Shown here: positions 6,915-14,634 of the stretch, one piece after another
Layout of the letters: the number at the start of each line of letters is the position of its first letter
How positions within the stretch are numbered: the stretch's first letter is position 1
NCBI GenBank assembly: GCA_964554185.1
Contig: CAZKNJ010000045.1
Coordinates: 1-15,214 of the forward strand
Length of the DNA stretch: 15,214 nt
Source of the DNA: CAZKNJ01 sp964554185
Lineage (GTDB): Bacteria > 4484-113
Direction: 5' to 3'
Translations under genes and position numbers: made by a program
Notes under the pieces: model-generated
The model's database searches: none
Told to the model about the DNA's origin: nothing
Seen by the model: only the letters and a program-made list of their open reading frames with translations

Positions 6915-7496
6915 ATGCACTCAGGTGAAATGCGCAAGTTGCTGCGGGGTGCTGTGGAAGAAGTCGCGTCCTCACTGCTGGGCTGGAAACTCGTAAGGCT
7001 TACACCGGAGGGAGAGTTGGTGGTAGCGCGGCTGGTGGAAGTCGAGGCGTATCACGAAAGCGAGCCGGGCTGCCACGCCTACCGGGGGCGCACCAAGCGC
7101 AACGAAGTGATGTTCGGACGTGCGGGGCTGGCATATGTGTACTTTGTCTATGGGATGCACCACTGCTTGAACATCGTCTGCGGGCGGGAAGGAGAGGCTG
7201 CCGCCGTATTGGCGCGCGCCGCTGAGCCAATGATGCCGCGGTCAATCCAGCTCATCGGACCGGCGGTGCTTTGCCGTAGCTTAGCGATTGACCGTGGCCT
7301 GAACGGCTTGGACCTGCTTGAACCTGAATCCCCTTTGCGCCTGAAGCTGGGAGGCCTTCGGGAGGGCGAGAGAATCGCTTCTAGCAAGCGCGTTGGCCTC
7401 AGCACAGGCAGCGAACTCCTCTGGAGGCACTACCTGGAGGGTAATCCCTGCGTGTCGCGCGGAAGTGGGGCAAATCGCAATAGACAACATGGCTGA
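6915..7496 (+). CDS. mpg: 3-methyladenine DNA glycosylase, AAG/MPG family
   Basis: The 193-residue protein matches the AAG/MPG family, which removes alkylated and deaminated purines (3-methyladenine, hypoxanthine) in base-excision repair. Key parts are LVEVEAYHESEPGCHAYRGR, where Glu44 is the catalytic residue, Tyr46 the stacking tyrosine (EAY) and His54 the base-pocket histidine. They are followed by RNEVMFGRAGLAYVYFVYGM, the hallmark damaged-DNA-binding region, and ARAAEP with the conserved Arg. The C-terminus GNPCVSR corresponds to the usual GNPxVSR end, with a short extra polar tail. The ATG at 6915 is 4 nt after the amidase stop but has a poorly placed SD. A second ATG at 6930 preceded by AGGTGAA is an equally good start and would still keep the whole domain. 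Genes for wall enzymes and DNA repair are not functionally linked, so this looks like shared transcription only. Confidence 0.9.
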   Translation: MHSGEMRKLLRGAVEEVASSLLGWKLVRLTPEGELVVARLVEVEAYHESEPGCHAYRGRTKRNEVMFGRAGLAYVYFVYGMHHCLNIVCGREGEAAAVLARAAEPMMPRSIQLIGPAVLCRSLAIDRGLNGLDLLEPESPLRLKLGGLREGERIASSKRVGLSTGSELLWRHYLEGNPCVSRGSGANRNRQHG

Positions 7497-7520
7497 TGTC
7501 TCTCGGCTTCGCTCGTCTGC

Positions 7521-7526
7521 TAGAAT
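7521..7526 (+). promoter_or_regulatory. Candidate extended -10 for the GT9 glycosyltransferase gene
   Basis: TCTGCTAGAATACAT contains TAGAAT preceded by TGC (an extended -10 context). It ends 18 nt before the ATG at 7545, giving an expected leader of about 10-12 nt with no recognisable SD. No -35 hexamer is seen at 17 nt spacing. It falls in the 48-nt gap after the glycosylase gene. Confidence 0.4.
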
Positions 7527-7544
7527 ACATACCTTTATCGCCCA

Positions 7545-8549
7545 ATGTCACGCGCCGAGCAGAAGAAAAAAGTGCTTTTCGTCCGCTTCTCCGCCTACGG
7601 AGACATCCTGATGTGCGCTCCGGCGTTACAGCACTATATCCAGACGCACCCTCAGGATGAGGTGCATGTTCTCTTGTCACCTCAGTACGCAGAGGTGCTT
7701 GGCCACCTGTCCGGTGTACACCAGTTTCACTATTACACTCCGCAACGCAACTGGCGCCGGCTGGACGAGTATCTAAGGTGCGCGATTGAACTTAGCGCTG
7801 AGCGGTTCGACACCGTATTTGACTGGCAGGCCAACCCGCGTTCGAGGCTGCTAGTGACAACGATCCGCCCGCGCAGTGCTTACTCGTTCAACCGCCACGC
7901 CCGCAAGCACCAGTTCGTCAAGTGCCTGTCCAGCATGCTGGAGGCGGGTATCGAGCCGCCGGGAATGCGCCGGCCGCTGCGGGTCTGCAGCGATGAGGAT
8001 ATCCATTGGGCAGAAAAGCTACTGGCGCAGCTCCCGCGCGACGCCACGCCGGTCGCATTGGGATTAGGTGGCTTGTGGGAGACTAAGCTGTGGCCACTGG
8101 ATTATTACGCTGCTGTGATTGAGATCTTGAAGCGCAGTCACGGGTGCTACTTCTTTCTGATGGGGCGGGGTGTAGAGTGCGAGCGCACCTCTCGCCTGAT
8201 GACTGAGCACCGTGACGCCTGCCGTGACCTCTGCGACAAGGTAACGATGGGCCAGGCCTCAGCAGTCGTTTACTTGAGCGAGCTTACGATAAGCAACGAT
8301 ACCAGTGTCATGCATCTGGGATGGGTGCAGGGGCGCAAGACTATCGGCATTTTCGGCGCGACCGACCCGATTAGAACGGGCCCGCGCGGGGACAATACCT
8401 ACGCTTTCTCCACGCCGGAGCTGCCCTGCCACCCTTGCTTTAGCGGTCGCTGCCGCTTGCCGCGTCTGGAATGCCTGCTGCGCATCACTCCCGAAGAGGT
8501 AGCCAAACGGGCGCTGACGCTGCTCGCCAAACCCGACCCTTCCCGCTAG
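7545..8549 (+). CDS. Glycosyltransferase family 9 (heptosyltransferase-like)
   Basis: The 334-residue protein has the GT9 (GT-B fold, ADP-heptose:LPS heptosyltransferase-like) signature. KVLFVRFSAYGDILMCAPAL (residues 9-28) equals the N-terminal S-x-GD-x-x-x-x-P motif. ALGLGGLWETKLWPLDYYAA corresponds to the G-x-x-x-x-KxWP segment. ISNDTSVMHLGWVQG and GIFGATDPIRTGP form the donor-binding region, and CHPCFSGRCRLPRLECL near the end is the Cys-containing C-terminal motif often seen in this family. It would add a sugar, possibly heptose, to LPS core or another surface glycan at the inner membrane. The true donor and acceptor are not known, and no other LPS genes are adjacent. Its stop codon shares bases with the stop of the convergent lipoprotein gene. 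Confidence 0.85.
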   Translation: MSRAEQKKKVLFVRFSAYGDILMCAPALQHYIQTHPQDEVHVLLSPQYAEVLGHLSGVHQFHYYTPQRNWRRLDEYLRCAIELSAERFDTVFDWQANPRSRLLVTTIRPRSAYSFNRHARKHQFVKCLSSMLEAGIEPPGMRRPLRVCSDEDIHWAEKLLAQLPRDATPVALGLGGLWETKLWPLDYYAAVIEILKRSHGCYFFLMGRGVECERTSRLMTEHRDACRDLCDKVTMGQASAVVYLSELTISNDTSVMHLGWVQGRKTIGIFGATDPIRTGPRGDNTYAFSTPELPCHPCFSGRCRLPRLECLLRITPEEVAKRALTLLAKPDPSR

Positions 8550-9928
8550 GGCAGGAGATACCGAGCGACACGGTTGGCAACTCCCTCCAGCACTAATAGC
8601 GACCGCGAACTGGCGATGTAGTGTAGCCGCTGGGGGCCGGTGAGGAACAGCTCCTCCTGCTCCAATGAAAGCGGCTCGGGCATTATCCATTCCCCGCCGT
8701 CGTAAGTCAGCGGATCAAGCGCATACACCAGGTCTTCGTTGAAGCTGGAGACAAACAGCGTGCCCTCTGCCAGCAACATATCCGACACAAAGGTGAGTTT
8801 GTCCGAGAGGATGATGGGGTTAAGCGTTCCGCGCTCAATAATCCAATTTGCGGTGTTGATGGTGTAAGCCCGTCCGGCGGTAATGCTGCCGACGAGCAGG
8901 CGACTTCGCGTGGTGTCGTGCAGCAAGCGGCCGCCACCGACCACTCCGAGGTTGATGCTGCGCACCACGTTCAGCGAGTCGGTATCAACAACGTCAATGA
9001 AGGTAGAGGTGCGCACGTAGGGCTGGAAGTCCTCGTCAAACGATAGGTTGCCCACCTGGGCGACCGCCAGCTCGGTATCCGAAACCGGCGCGGTGTCCAC
9101 GGCGTTAAGGCCCGCAAGCACTATGCGCGCAACCTCCGCCTGATCAACGATGCTGACCACCGCCAGTGCCGCCGGCAGGTATTCGGTCTCGTCGCCGCCA
9201 GAGCCGAAGGCTGCGATGTTCGCCAGTGGCACGAAGACGTGGGTGGCATCCGCCCACAGGCGTCCCGGGCCCAGAAATGCCGCGCCGCCGCTGTCCAGTT
9301 CAAGTGTCCACAGCTCGGAGCCGTCGTCTGGGTTGAACGCGACCAGCGTGTTGTTGCCGTTGCAGGTGACGAAGCCCACCGCGTCGCCTACGAAGAGGTA
9401 TGAAGGTGACGCTCCCACCGGGAGCACCAACGTGCCCGCGGGGCTGAAGCCGGGAAACTCATAGACCGCGACGTTGTTGTCCATGGAGTTGGCGATGTAG
9501 GCGCGGCCGGTCGTCAGGAACATGTCGTTCGGCGCGCTGCCGGTGGCGAGGAAATCGTGCGTGAGCTTCTCCGCTATCCGGTGAAGCGCCGGGGTAACGG
9601 TCTTTTCCAACCCTTGAGGCGTGATGTAGGTGGCGGAGGCGGACTGCTGGTTCTTCTCAGTGAGTTTCAGGGCGACACTACCGTCAGATCGAGAGTCGCC
9701 TTCAGTAGTTTTGCCGCCAGCGGTAACGCTCACGTTCGTGGACGGTGCAGTCGTATTGGGCGGTGCGATGAGCCACTGGGTGCCGTCAGCGTAGGTCAGC
9801 AGCTTCAGCACAACCGTGCCGCCACCGCCGTTATCGGGTGGCGGCGTAACGCCACCGCCACCACCGCCGCAGGATGCGGCGAGGGTTAACAACAGCGTAA
9901 TCAACATAATCAGACTTGTTCTTTTCAT
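8546..9928 (-). CDS. Beta-propeller lipoprotein at the end of the btu operon (BtuG-like candidate)
   Basis: The 460-residue protein begins MKRTSLIMLITLLLTLAASC, a lipoprotein signal with Cys20 as the predicted acylated residue (LAASC), then Gly6, VTPPPDN and Gly4 as a flexible tether. Residues about 37-110 look like a small beta-sandwich (VVLKLLTYADGTQWL, NVSVTAGGKT). From about 125 on it has YncE/PQQ-type propeller repeats: APNDMFLTTGRAYIANSMDN, GASPSYLFVGDAVGFVTCNG, FIDVVDTDSLNVVRSINLG and GTLFVSSFNEDLVYALDPL. It begins 16 nt after btuB with a GGAG SD, so it is in the cobalamin-uptake operon. BtuG of Bacteroidetes is a propeller lipoprotein encoded with btuB that captures B12 at the cell surface, and by context this is a plausible functional counterpart. 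Alternatives are a generic envelope propeller or a protein that merely shares the transcript. Cobalamin binding is inference. Confidence 0.8.
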   Translation of the reverse strand: MKRTSLIMLITLLLTLAASCGGGGGGVTPPPDNGGGGTVVLKLLTYADGTQWLIAPPNTTAPSTNVSVTAGGKTTEGDSRSDGSVALKLTEKNQQSASATYITPQGLEKTVTPALHRIAEKLTHDFLATGSAPNDMFLTTGRAYIANSMDNNVAVYEFPGFSPAGTLVLPVGASPSYLFVGDAVGFVTCNGNNTLVAFNPDDGSELWTLELDSGGAAFLGPGRLWADATHVFVPLANIAAFGSGGDETEYLPAALAVVSIVDQAEVARIVLAGLNAVDTAPVSDTELAVAQVGNLSFDEDFQPYVRTSTFIDVVDTDSLNVVRSINLGVVGGGRLLHDTTRSRLLVGSITAGRAYTINTANWIIERGTLNPIILSDKLTFVSDMLLAEGTLFVSSFNEDLVYALDPLTYDGGEWIMPEPLSLEQEELFLTGPQRLHYIASSRSLLVLEGVANRVARYLLP

Positions 9929-9944
9929 TGTTACTTCTCCGTAA

Positions 9945-11708
9945 TCAGAATCGCTTTTCCCAGGTTAGTTCTACATAGCGCCCGGGCAGCGGGAGGTCCC
10001 AGTAATCCCGGGCGGATTGGTCAAACACATTGTTTACCGACAGGCTGATTGTGTTGCCTTTTCGCGGGGCAACCGCCAGATGCAGGTTCCACAGCGACTT
10101 GCCCGGCACGCGGATGCTGCCGAAGAGGTCGGCATTCTGCGCCGACTCGCGGAAGTTCGTCACCGAAGCGCTCCATCTGTTTCCTGTGTAGTTCATTCCG
10201 GCGGAGAACCGGTGGCGGGGAACCTGCGGAAATCCCAGGCCGGAAGCAGTGAACTCCGCGTCGGTGAGCGCGTAGGCGAAGGAAAGGCGCAAGTGCGGCG
10301 AGAGCTTCACCTTCCCCGCAAGCTCCAGCCCATCAGCTTCCGTCTCGCCGGTGTTCAGCGGCTTGATGCTGTACGCCGAGACTGGCAGGAAGCGGATGAG
10401 GTCGTGCTGCCGCCGCCAGAAAACGTCGGCGGAGAGCTCAACCGCTCCATTGCCGTAAGTCGCACCTAGATTGGCGTGATGCGCGCGTTCGGGCTTTAGC
10501 GCGGGATTGCCGGTGATGAAGCCCTGCGCGGGGTAGTACAGCTCGGAGAACTCCGGGAAGCGGAAGCTGCGGCCGCAACTGGCGCGAAGCTGCAGCGCGC
10601 TGTTCACGTCATATGCCAGGGCGAAGTCCCAGGCGGGCTGGAGGGACTCGCCTTCGGCGAAGTGCAGGCCGAGGGACGGCGTCAGCGTGAGCCTCCCATG
10701 GCGCAGCGAGCGCAATGCGCTCAGACCGCCGGAGATGCGGTGGCGCGAGCCATAACCGGAACCCCGCAAATAGCTGGCAGAAAGCTGCATCGCCACTTCG
10801 GTGGTGGCTTGAGGGAGTTCACGTGTAAGGGCGAAGGATCCGTGCAGGCTGGCGTCGGCTGCGCGGGAGCGCTGCGACCCACCCATCGCCGGCTGGTCAT
10901 CAGTGTATCGGACGAATCCCTGGGTTCCACTTATACTCAATTCGCGGCTCCAATCGTTGGAGCTGGCGGGGAGGAAGGAGTTCACACCCACCGCGAGAAG
11001 TTCTTCGGTCAGCCCCGCCCGCTCGGTAGGAAACTCCGCAAAGCCCGGGACACCGCGCTTCAGCGCCGCGAGTGAAGCAAAGGCAGTGCGCAGCTCGGAG
11101 GCGGAGTAGGTTTGGCGCTGCCAGTAGGCATTCACGCGTTGCGCACGGTTGTTGCGGCGAGTGCGCAATTCACCGTTCAGCGACTCAAATGAGAAGTCCC
11201 CCGTGGTGCTGAACAGCGAAGTAGTGAGTATCTCATTGGAGCTTGGCTGCTGCGACTCTCGCGTGAGCGATACGCGCACAGTGCCGAATGAGCCCGCGGA
11301 GAGCGCAGCACTGGCGCCGCCCTCGCCGCCGCCGCGGGTGACGATGTTGACCACGCCGCCAAGTGCGCGGCTACCGTGAATTGCGCCGGAGCCGCCAGGC
11401 AGCACTTCAATGCGCTCCACCTGCTCCAGGCCGAACAGGCTCAGGTCGGGCGGCAGCCCGCCGGGCAGCGTCACCGGCACGCCGTTGAGCAGCACTAACG
11501 TGTCGGCCGCGCCCGCCGCCCGCAGGCTTAGCGTGGTGAGCGAGCCCTCGCCGCCGGTGCGCTGCAGGCTGACGGGAGCCAGCTGCTCCACTACATCGGC
11601 CACCGTGCGCGCGCCCGGCTGCCACTCGCCGCGCTCCACCACAATCACCGGCTGCCCCGGCAGCGAACGAGTAGCCAGCTCTATGGGCTTGGCGGTCACT
11701 TCAATCTC
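9945..11708 (-). CDS. btuB: TonB-dependent cobalamin receptor BtuB (5' end in assembly gap)
   Basis: The known part is 587 residues and lacks only the N-terminus, which falls in the N run. It opens at the gap edge with EIEVTAKPIE, which resembles a TonB box (compare TLVVTA in E. coli BtuB). The plug domain follows, with RTVADVVEQLAPVSLQ, LVLLNGVPV, LEQVERIEVLPGGSGAIHGS and ALGGVVNIVTR. The rest is a 22-strand barrel pattern including ALKPERAHHANLGATYGNGA and LNTGETEADGLEL, ending NNVFDQSARDYWDLPLPGRY to a final Phe, the outer-membrane assembly signal. It imports a scarce ligand across the outer membrane using TonB energy. Assignment to cobalamin rests on its place between btuC and the operon end, under a cobalamin riboswitch. 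The signal peptide must lie in the gap. Confidence 0.88.
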   Translation of the reverse strand, partial: EIEVTAKPIELATRSLPGQPVIVVERGEWQPGARTVADVVEQLAPVSLQRTGGEGSLTTLSLRAAGAADTLVLLNGVPVTLPGGLPPDLSLFGLEQVERIEVLPGGSGAIHGSRALGGVVNIVTRGGGEGGASAALSAGSFGTVRVSLTRESQQPSSNEILTTSLFSTTGDFSFESLNGELRTRRNNRAQRVNAYWQRQTYSASELRTAFASLAALKRGVPGFAEFPTERAGLTEELLAVGVNSFLPASSNDWSRELSISGTQGFVRYTDDQPAMGGSQRSRAADASLHGSFALTRELPQATTEVAMQLSASYLRGSGYGSRHRISGGLSALRSLRHGRLTLTPSLGLHFAEGESLQPAWDFALAYDVNSALQLRASCGRSFRFPEFSELYYPAQGFITGNPALKPERAHHANLGATYGNGAVELSADVFWRRQHDLIRFLPVSAYSIKPLNTGETEADGLELAGKVKLSPHLRLSFAYALTDAEFTASGLGFPQVPRHRFSAGMNYTGNRWSASVTNFRESAQNADLFGSIRVPGKSLWNLHLAVAPRKGNTISLSVNNVFDQSARDYWDLPLPGRYVELTWEKRF

Positions 11709-11808
11709 NNNNNNNNNNNNNNNNNNNNNNNNNNNNNNNNNNNNNNNNNNNNNNNNNNNNNNNNNNNNNNNNNNNNNNNNNNNNNNNNNNNNNNNNNNNN
11801 NNNNNNNN
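11709..11808. other. Assembly gap of 100 N between btuC and btuB
   Basis: Exactly 100 N is a conventional placeholder, so the true length is unknown. btuC reaches the left-hand edge with a codon TAn (a stop, or Tyr), and btuB resumes at its TonB-box-like sequence. The missing DNA therefore holds at least a btuB start and signal peptide, on the order of 75 nt or more. With 100 N the two genes happen to be in one frame, producing a false 984-residue fused reading frame. Confidence 0.97.
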
Positions 11809-12797
11809 TAGCCAATGGTCTCACCCCGTGAACGCAGCAGCAGCAGGATGAAGAACGGAGCGCCGATGAGCGAAGTAATGATGGACAGCGGAATCTCGCC
11901 GGGCGTCAGCAGCGTGCGCGCCAGCAAGTCAACCAACCCTAGCAGCGCCATGCCCGCCAGCACCGAGATGATGATGACGCGGTGGTGCGCCGCGCCGACG
12001 ATAAGACGTACTGAATGCGGGACGACCAGGCCGACGAACGAGACGATGCCGCTGAAGGCGACAGCGACGCTGGCGAGCAGCGTGGCGGCGACCAGCAGGC
12101 TACGGCTGATGGCGCGCACGTTCAGGCCCAGGTTGTGCGCTTCCTCGTGGCCCAGCAGCAGCGCATCCAGTGCGCGGTGCTGGCGCAATCCCCAAATGAG
12201 GGCGAGAAGCAGCACTACGCTGGCGATGGCGCCCTGAGCGTAGTCTGCGCCGGTGAGGCTGCCATACAACCAGTAGAGCGCGCCCTTCAGCGTCCGCTCG
12301 GGGAAGCGCAGGAGAATGAACGCCATCACCGCCGCCGCCAGCGTGCCCAACGCGATGCCCAGCAGCAGCAGCCGCAACGGCGTGCGCCCCGGGTCGCGCA
12401 GCAGGCCGACCAGCAGAGCAGTGATCGCCAGACCGCCGATGAAGGCGGCCAGCGGCAGCGTGACGATGGAAGCAAACACCGAGAAGGGCAGGGCGACCAG
12501 CGCAATGACCGCGCCCAGTCCCGCGCCGGCGGACACGCCAGTGATGTAGGGCTCCGCCAGCGCGTTGCGAAAAAGGCACTGCATATACACACCGGCGACC
12601 GCGAGCATACCGCCGACGGCAAATGCCAGCAACAGACGCGGCAGGCGAAGCTGCCAGAGGATGAGCGAGAAGGAGGGGTCGGAGGGATTGAAGCCCGCCG
12701 AGCCCAGCACCAACGACAGCGCGCCGACGGCGACCAGCGCCAGCACGAGGACTGACGCCAGCGCCCAGAACACGCGGTTAGACTTAGCGGCTTGCAT
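11809..12797 (-). CDS. btuC: Cobalamin ABC transporter permease BtuC (FecCD family, 3' end at gap)
   Basis: About 329 residues are visible, essentially the whole protein. Hydrophobic segments typical of the ten-helix FecCD/BtuC permeases include FWALASVLVLALVAVGALSL, RLPRLLLAFAVGGMLAVAGV with MQCLFRNALAEPYITGVSAG (the signature loop), and GIVSFVGLVVPHSVRLIVG. The family C-terminus GEIPLSIITSLIGAPFFILL is reached just before the gap. The ATG at 12797 overlaps the btuF stop by 14 nt and is preceded by GGGAGAAG, a good SD. Upstream in-frame sequence to 12899 lies within btuF and is not part of this gene. The protein forms the inner-membrane channel with BtuD and receives cobalamin from BtuF. Heme or siderophore permeases share this family, and the riboswitch decides the assignment. 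Confidence 0.9.
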
Positions 12798-13701
12798 CTT
12801 CTCCCATGTAATCTCCGATGGCTTGTTGGAGTATGCGCAGCGCCTCGGCCAGGCGCGGGCCCGGCCGCGAGAGTATGTCTTCGTTGATGAACACCACACG
12901 ATTGCGCTTCAGCGCGTCGGTTGACGCGAAATACGGCTGGCGGCGCAGTGCCGCGACGGCCTTCTCGCGGAAGCCTTCCTGCAGTAGCTCAGGCAGCAGT
13001 ATCACCTCAGGATTTACCGTCAGGATGGTCTCAGGCGTAATGACGCCGAAGCCCTTGCCGGTGAACGCGTTCGCGCCGCCGGCGTGCTTGATGAGGTCAT
13101 TGACGAATGTCCCCTGGCCCGCGGCGTAGAACGGCGGCTGCAGGCTGCACGCCAGCATCAGCACCCGCGGACGGCGCTGCAGGTTCTCGGCTTTGCTCGC
13201 GGCGGCGTCAAACTCAGCCTTGAGTTCGGCTACCCGCTTACGCGCATCCTTCCCAACATCAAGCAACTCGGCGAGTTTCAGCGCCTGTTCATAGACACCC
13301 GCCAACGACTCTGGGTTGTCCAGCACGAACACGGTCAGCCCCAGGGCGCGGAGCTTATGGATGACGGGCAGCGGGTTGCCACGGAACGCTAGCACCAGAT
13401 CTGGCTGCAGCGACACGATGCGCTCAAGGTCGGGGTCAATGTAGCCGCCGACGCGGGGCAGTTGCGCCACTTCCGGCGGGTAGGAGTCAAAGTCGGTGAC
13501 GCCCACGATGCGGTCAAACGCGCCCAGGAAGTCCAGCGTCTCGGTGAGGCTGGGTGCCAGGCTGACAATGCGCTGGTACTCGCCCGGCGCGAATTCGCGG
13601 CCGAAGTAGTCGGTCACCGCCTGTGCTGGCAGCGCCACCGCTGCGGAAACGACCACGGCGATAATCGAAATAAGTAGCTTACGGAGTATGGTTAGTCTCA
13701 T
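12784..13701 (-). CDS. btuF: Periplasmic cobalamin-binding protein BtuF
   Basis: With the ATG at 13701 the protein has 305 residues; a TTG 18 nt upstream is an inferior alternative. It begins with a Sec signal (MRLTILRKLL, then a hydrophobic stretch to ALPAQA). The mature protein is a class III substrate-binding protein: RIVSLAPSLTETLDFLGAFD (BtuF/FecB N-lobe motif), VGGYIDPDLERIVSLQPDLV, a long connecting helix around AELLDVGKDARKRVAELKAE, then VLMLACSLQPPFYAAGQGTF and the C-terminal SRPGPRLAEALRILQQAIG. It delivers cobalamin to BtuC in the periplasm. The start lies 23 nt inside the 3' end of btuD and the stop overlaps the btuC start, so the three transporter genes are translationally coupled. 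Other corrinoids or heme remain possible ligands in principle. Confidence 0.9.
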   Translation of the reverse strand: MRLTILRKLLISIIAVVVSAAVALPAQAVTDYFGREFAPGEYQRIVSLAPSLTETLDFLGAFDRIVGVTDFDSYPPEVAQLPRVGGYIDPDLERIVSLQPDLVLAFRGNPLPVIHKLRALGLTVFVLDNPESLAGVYEQALKLAELLDVGKDARKRVAELKAEFDAAASKAENLQRRPRVLMLACSLQPPFYAAGQGTFVNDLIKHAGGANAFTGKGFGVITPETILTVNPEVILLPELLQEGFREKAVAALRRQPYFASTDALKRNRVVFINEDILSRPGPRLAEALRILQQAIGDYMGEDASR

Positions 13702-14485
13702 TGCGGTGTTCCGGTTCAATCGTGATTACGGGCGCGCCGTTCGTGCCCTTGAGCAGTACCAGGTGCGTCCGGTAGGTCTTCTCCAGGCGGTCCAGCACCA
13801 GCACTTCCGCCGGCGGCCCGTCCGCCGCCAGCTCGCCGCCGTCCAGCAGCAGCAGCCGCTCGGCGTAGCTGCCCGCCAGCGAGAGGTTGTGCAGGCTCAC
13901 CAGCACGGTGAACCCGCGCTCGGCCCGCAGCCGCGCCAGGCTGTCCAGCAGGCGCTTCTGGTGCGCCAGGTCCAGGTGGGTAGTGGGCTCGTCCAGCAGC
14001 AGCACGCGCGGCTCCTGCGCCAGCGCCCGCGCCAGCAGCACCAGCTGCCGTTCGCCGCCGGACAGCTCGTTGAACCGGCGCGCAGCGAACTCCTCCAATT
14101 GCAGCTCGGCCAGCGCACGGTCAACCGCATCGTCATCAGTGGGTCTCAACCGCGCCGAGGCGCCGAGATGCGGCAGCCGCCCCAGTTCTACCACCTCGCG
14201 CACGGTGAAGGGCACCGGCGGCACGCGTTCCTGGGAAAGCACCGCCAGCGTCCGCCCGCGCACCGCGTCCGGCATCCGTCTTGCATCCGTGCCGAATATG
14301 CGCACGCTGCCGGCGCTCACGTTGATGCCGCCGGTGAACAGGCGCAGCACGCTGGTCTTGCCCGAGCCGTTGGGGCCGATGAGCGCGGCGAATTCGCCTT
14401 CGGTGAGCGAGAAGGAGAGGTCCCGCAGGACCTGGCGGCCGTTGTAGCCTGCGGTTACCGCCTGCGCCGACAGTGCTTCCGCCAT
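13679..14485 (-). CDS. btuD: Cobalamin ABC transporter ATP-binding protein BtuD
   Basis: The 268-residue protein contains every ABC ATPase motif: Walker A GPNGSGKTS (37-45), Q-loop Gln85, signature LSGGE (141-145), Walker B VLLLDEP (161-167) and H-loop His199. It belongs to the FecE/BtuD subgroup that powers FecCD-type permeases from the cytoplasmic face. It is the first gene after the riboswitch leader, with the ATG at 14485 preceded by a G6 run that could serve as SD. The coding sequence is strongly GC-rich: the 60-base line at 13801-13860 is 80% G+C by hand count. The C-terminal extension (about 215-268, ending EPEHRNETNHTP) overlaps the btuF start. Confidence 0.93.
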   Translation of the reverse strand: MAEALSAQAVTAGYNGRQVLRDLSFSLTEGEFAALIGPNGSGKTSVLRLFTGGINVSAGSVRIFGTDARRMPDAVRGRTLAVLSQERVPPVPFTVREVVELGRLPHLGASARLRPTDDDAVDRALAELQLEEFAARRFNELSGGERQLVLLARALAQEPRVLLLDEPTTHLDLAHQKRLLDSLARLRAERGFTVLVSLHNLSLAGSYAERLLLLDGGELAADGPPAEVLVLDRLEKTYRTHLVLLKGTNGAPVITIEPEHRNETNHTP

Positions 14486-14529
14486 CGCGCCCCCCGGATG
14501 CGAGCTTCGGCGGGCTGATGGATGGCGCG
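14486..14529 (-). promoter_or_regulatory. Possible stem enclosing the btuD ribosome-binding region
   Basis: On the mRNA, CGCGCC (14529-14524) can pair with GGCGCG (14491-14486), the six bases immediately before the ATG, enclosing the G-rich SD candidate. The stem is 6 bp with a large loop. It could be part of a translational switch, but GC-rich DNA makes chance pairing easy. Confidence 0.25.
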
Positions 14530-14598
14530 TGCGCTGGCAAGGCTGTGCGTTAACGAATGGCGGTGGCCTGAAGTAGTGCAGGTTGTCAGCGGCGTTTC

Positions 14599-14632
14599 CA
14601 ACACTTCACCCGTTCCGAGAAGCTCGGTGTTG
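14599..14632 (-). promoter_or_regulatory. Stem-loop just downstream of the riboswitch
   Basis: CAACAC (14632-14627) pairs with GTGTTG (14604-14599), and inside it CCGAG/CTCGG (14627-14623 with 14619-14615) forms a tight hairpin with a 3-nt loop; the two share one base. No T run follows, so it is not a Rho-independent terminator. It sits where cobalamin riboswitches often place the hairpin that makes the regulatory kissing-loop contact. Confidence 0.35.
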
Positions 14633-14634
14633 AC

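Noticed and set aside
9945..12899. A single 984-residue BtuC-BtuB fusion protein
   Set aside because: The frame is joined only by 100 N, and the 5' 34 codons lie inside btuF. The proper btuC start with SD is at 12797, and btuC reaches its family C-terminus before the gap.
13688..14518. Long plus-strand open frame (276 residues) opposite btuD
   Set aside because: It is rich in Gln/Arg/His, as expected from the antisense of a GC-rich gene, and btuD has all ABC motifs on the other strand.
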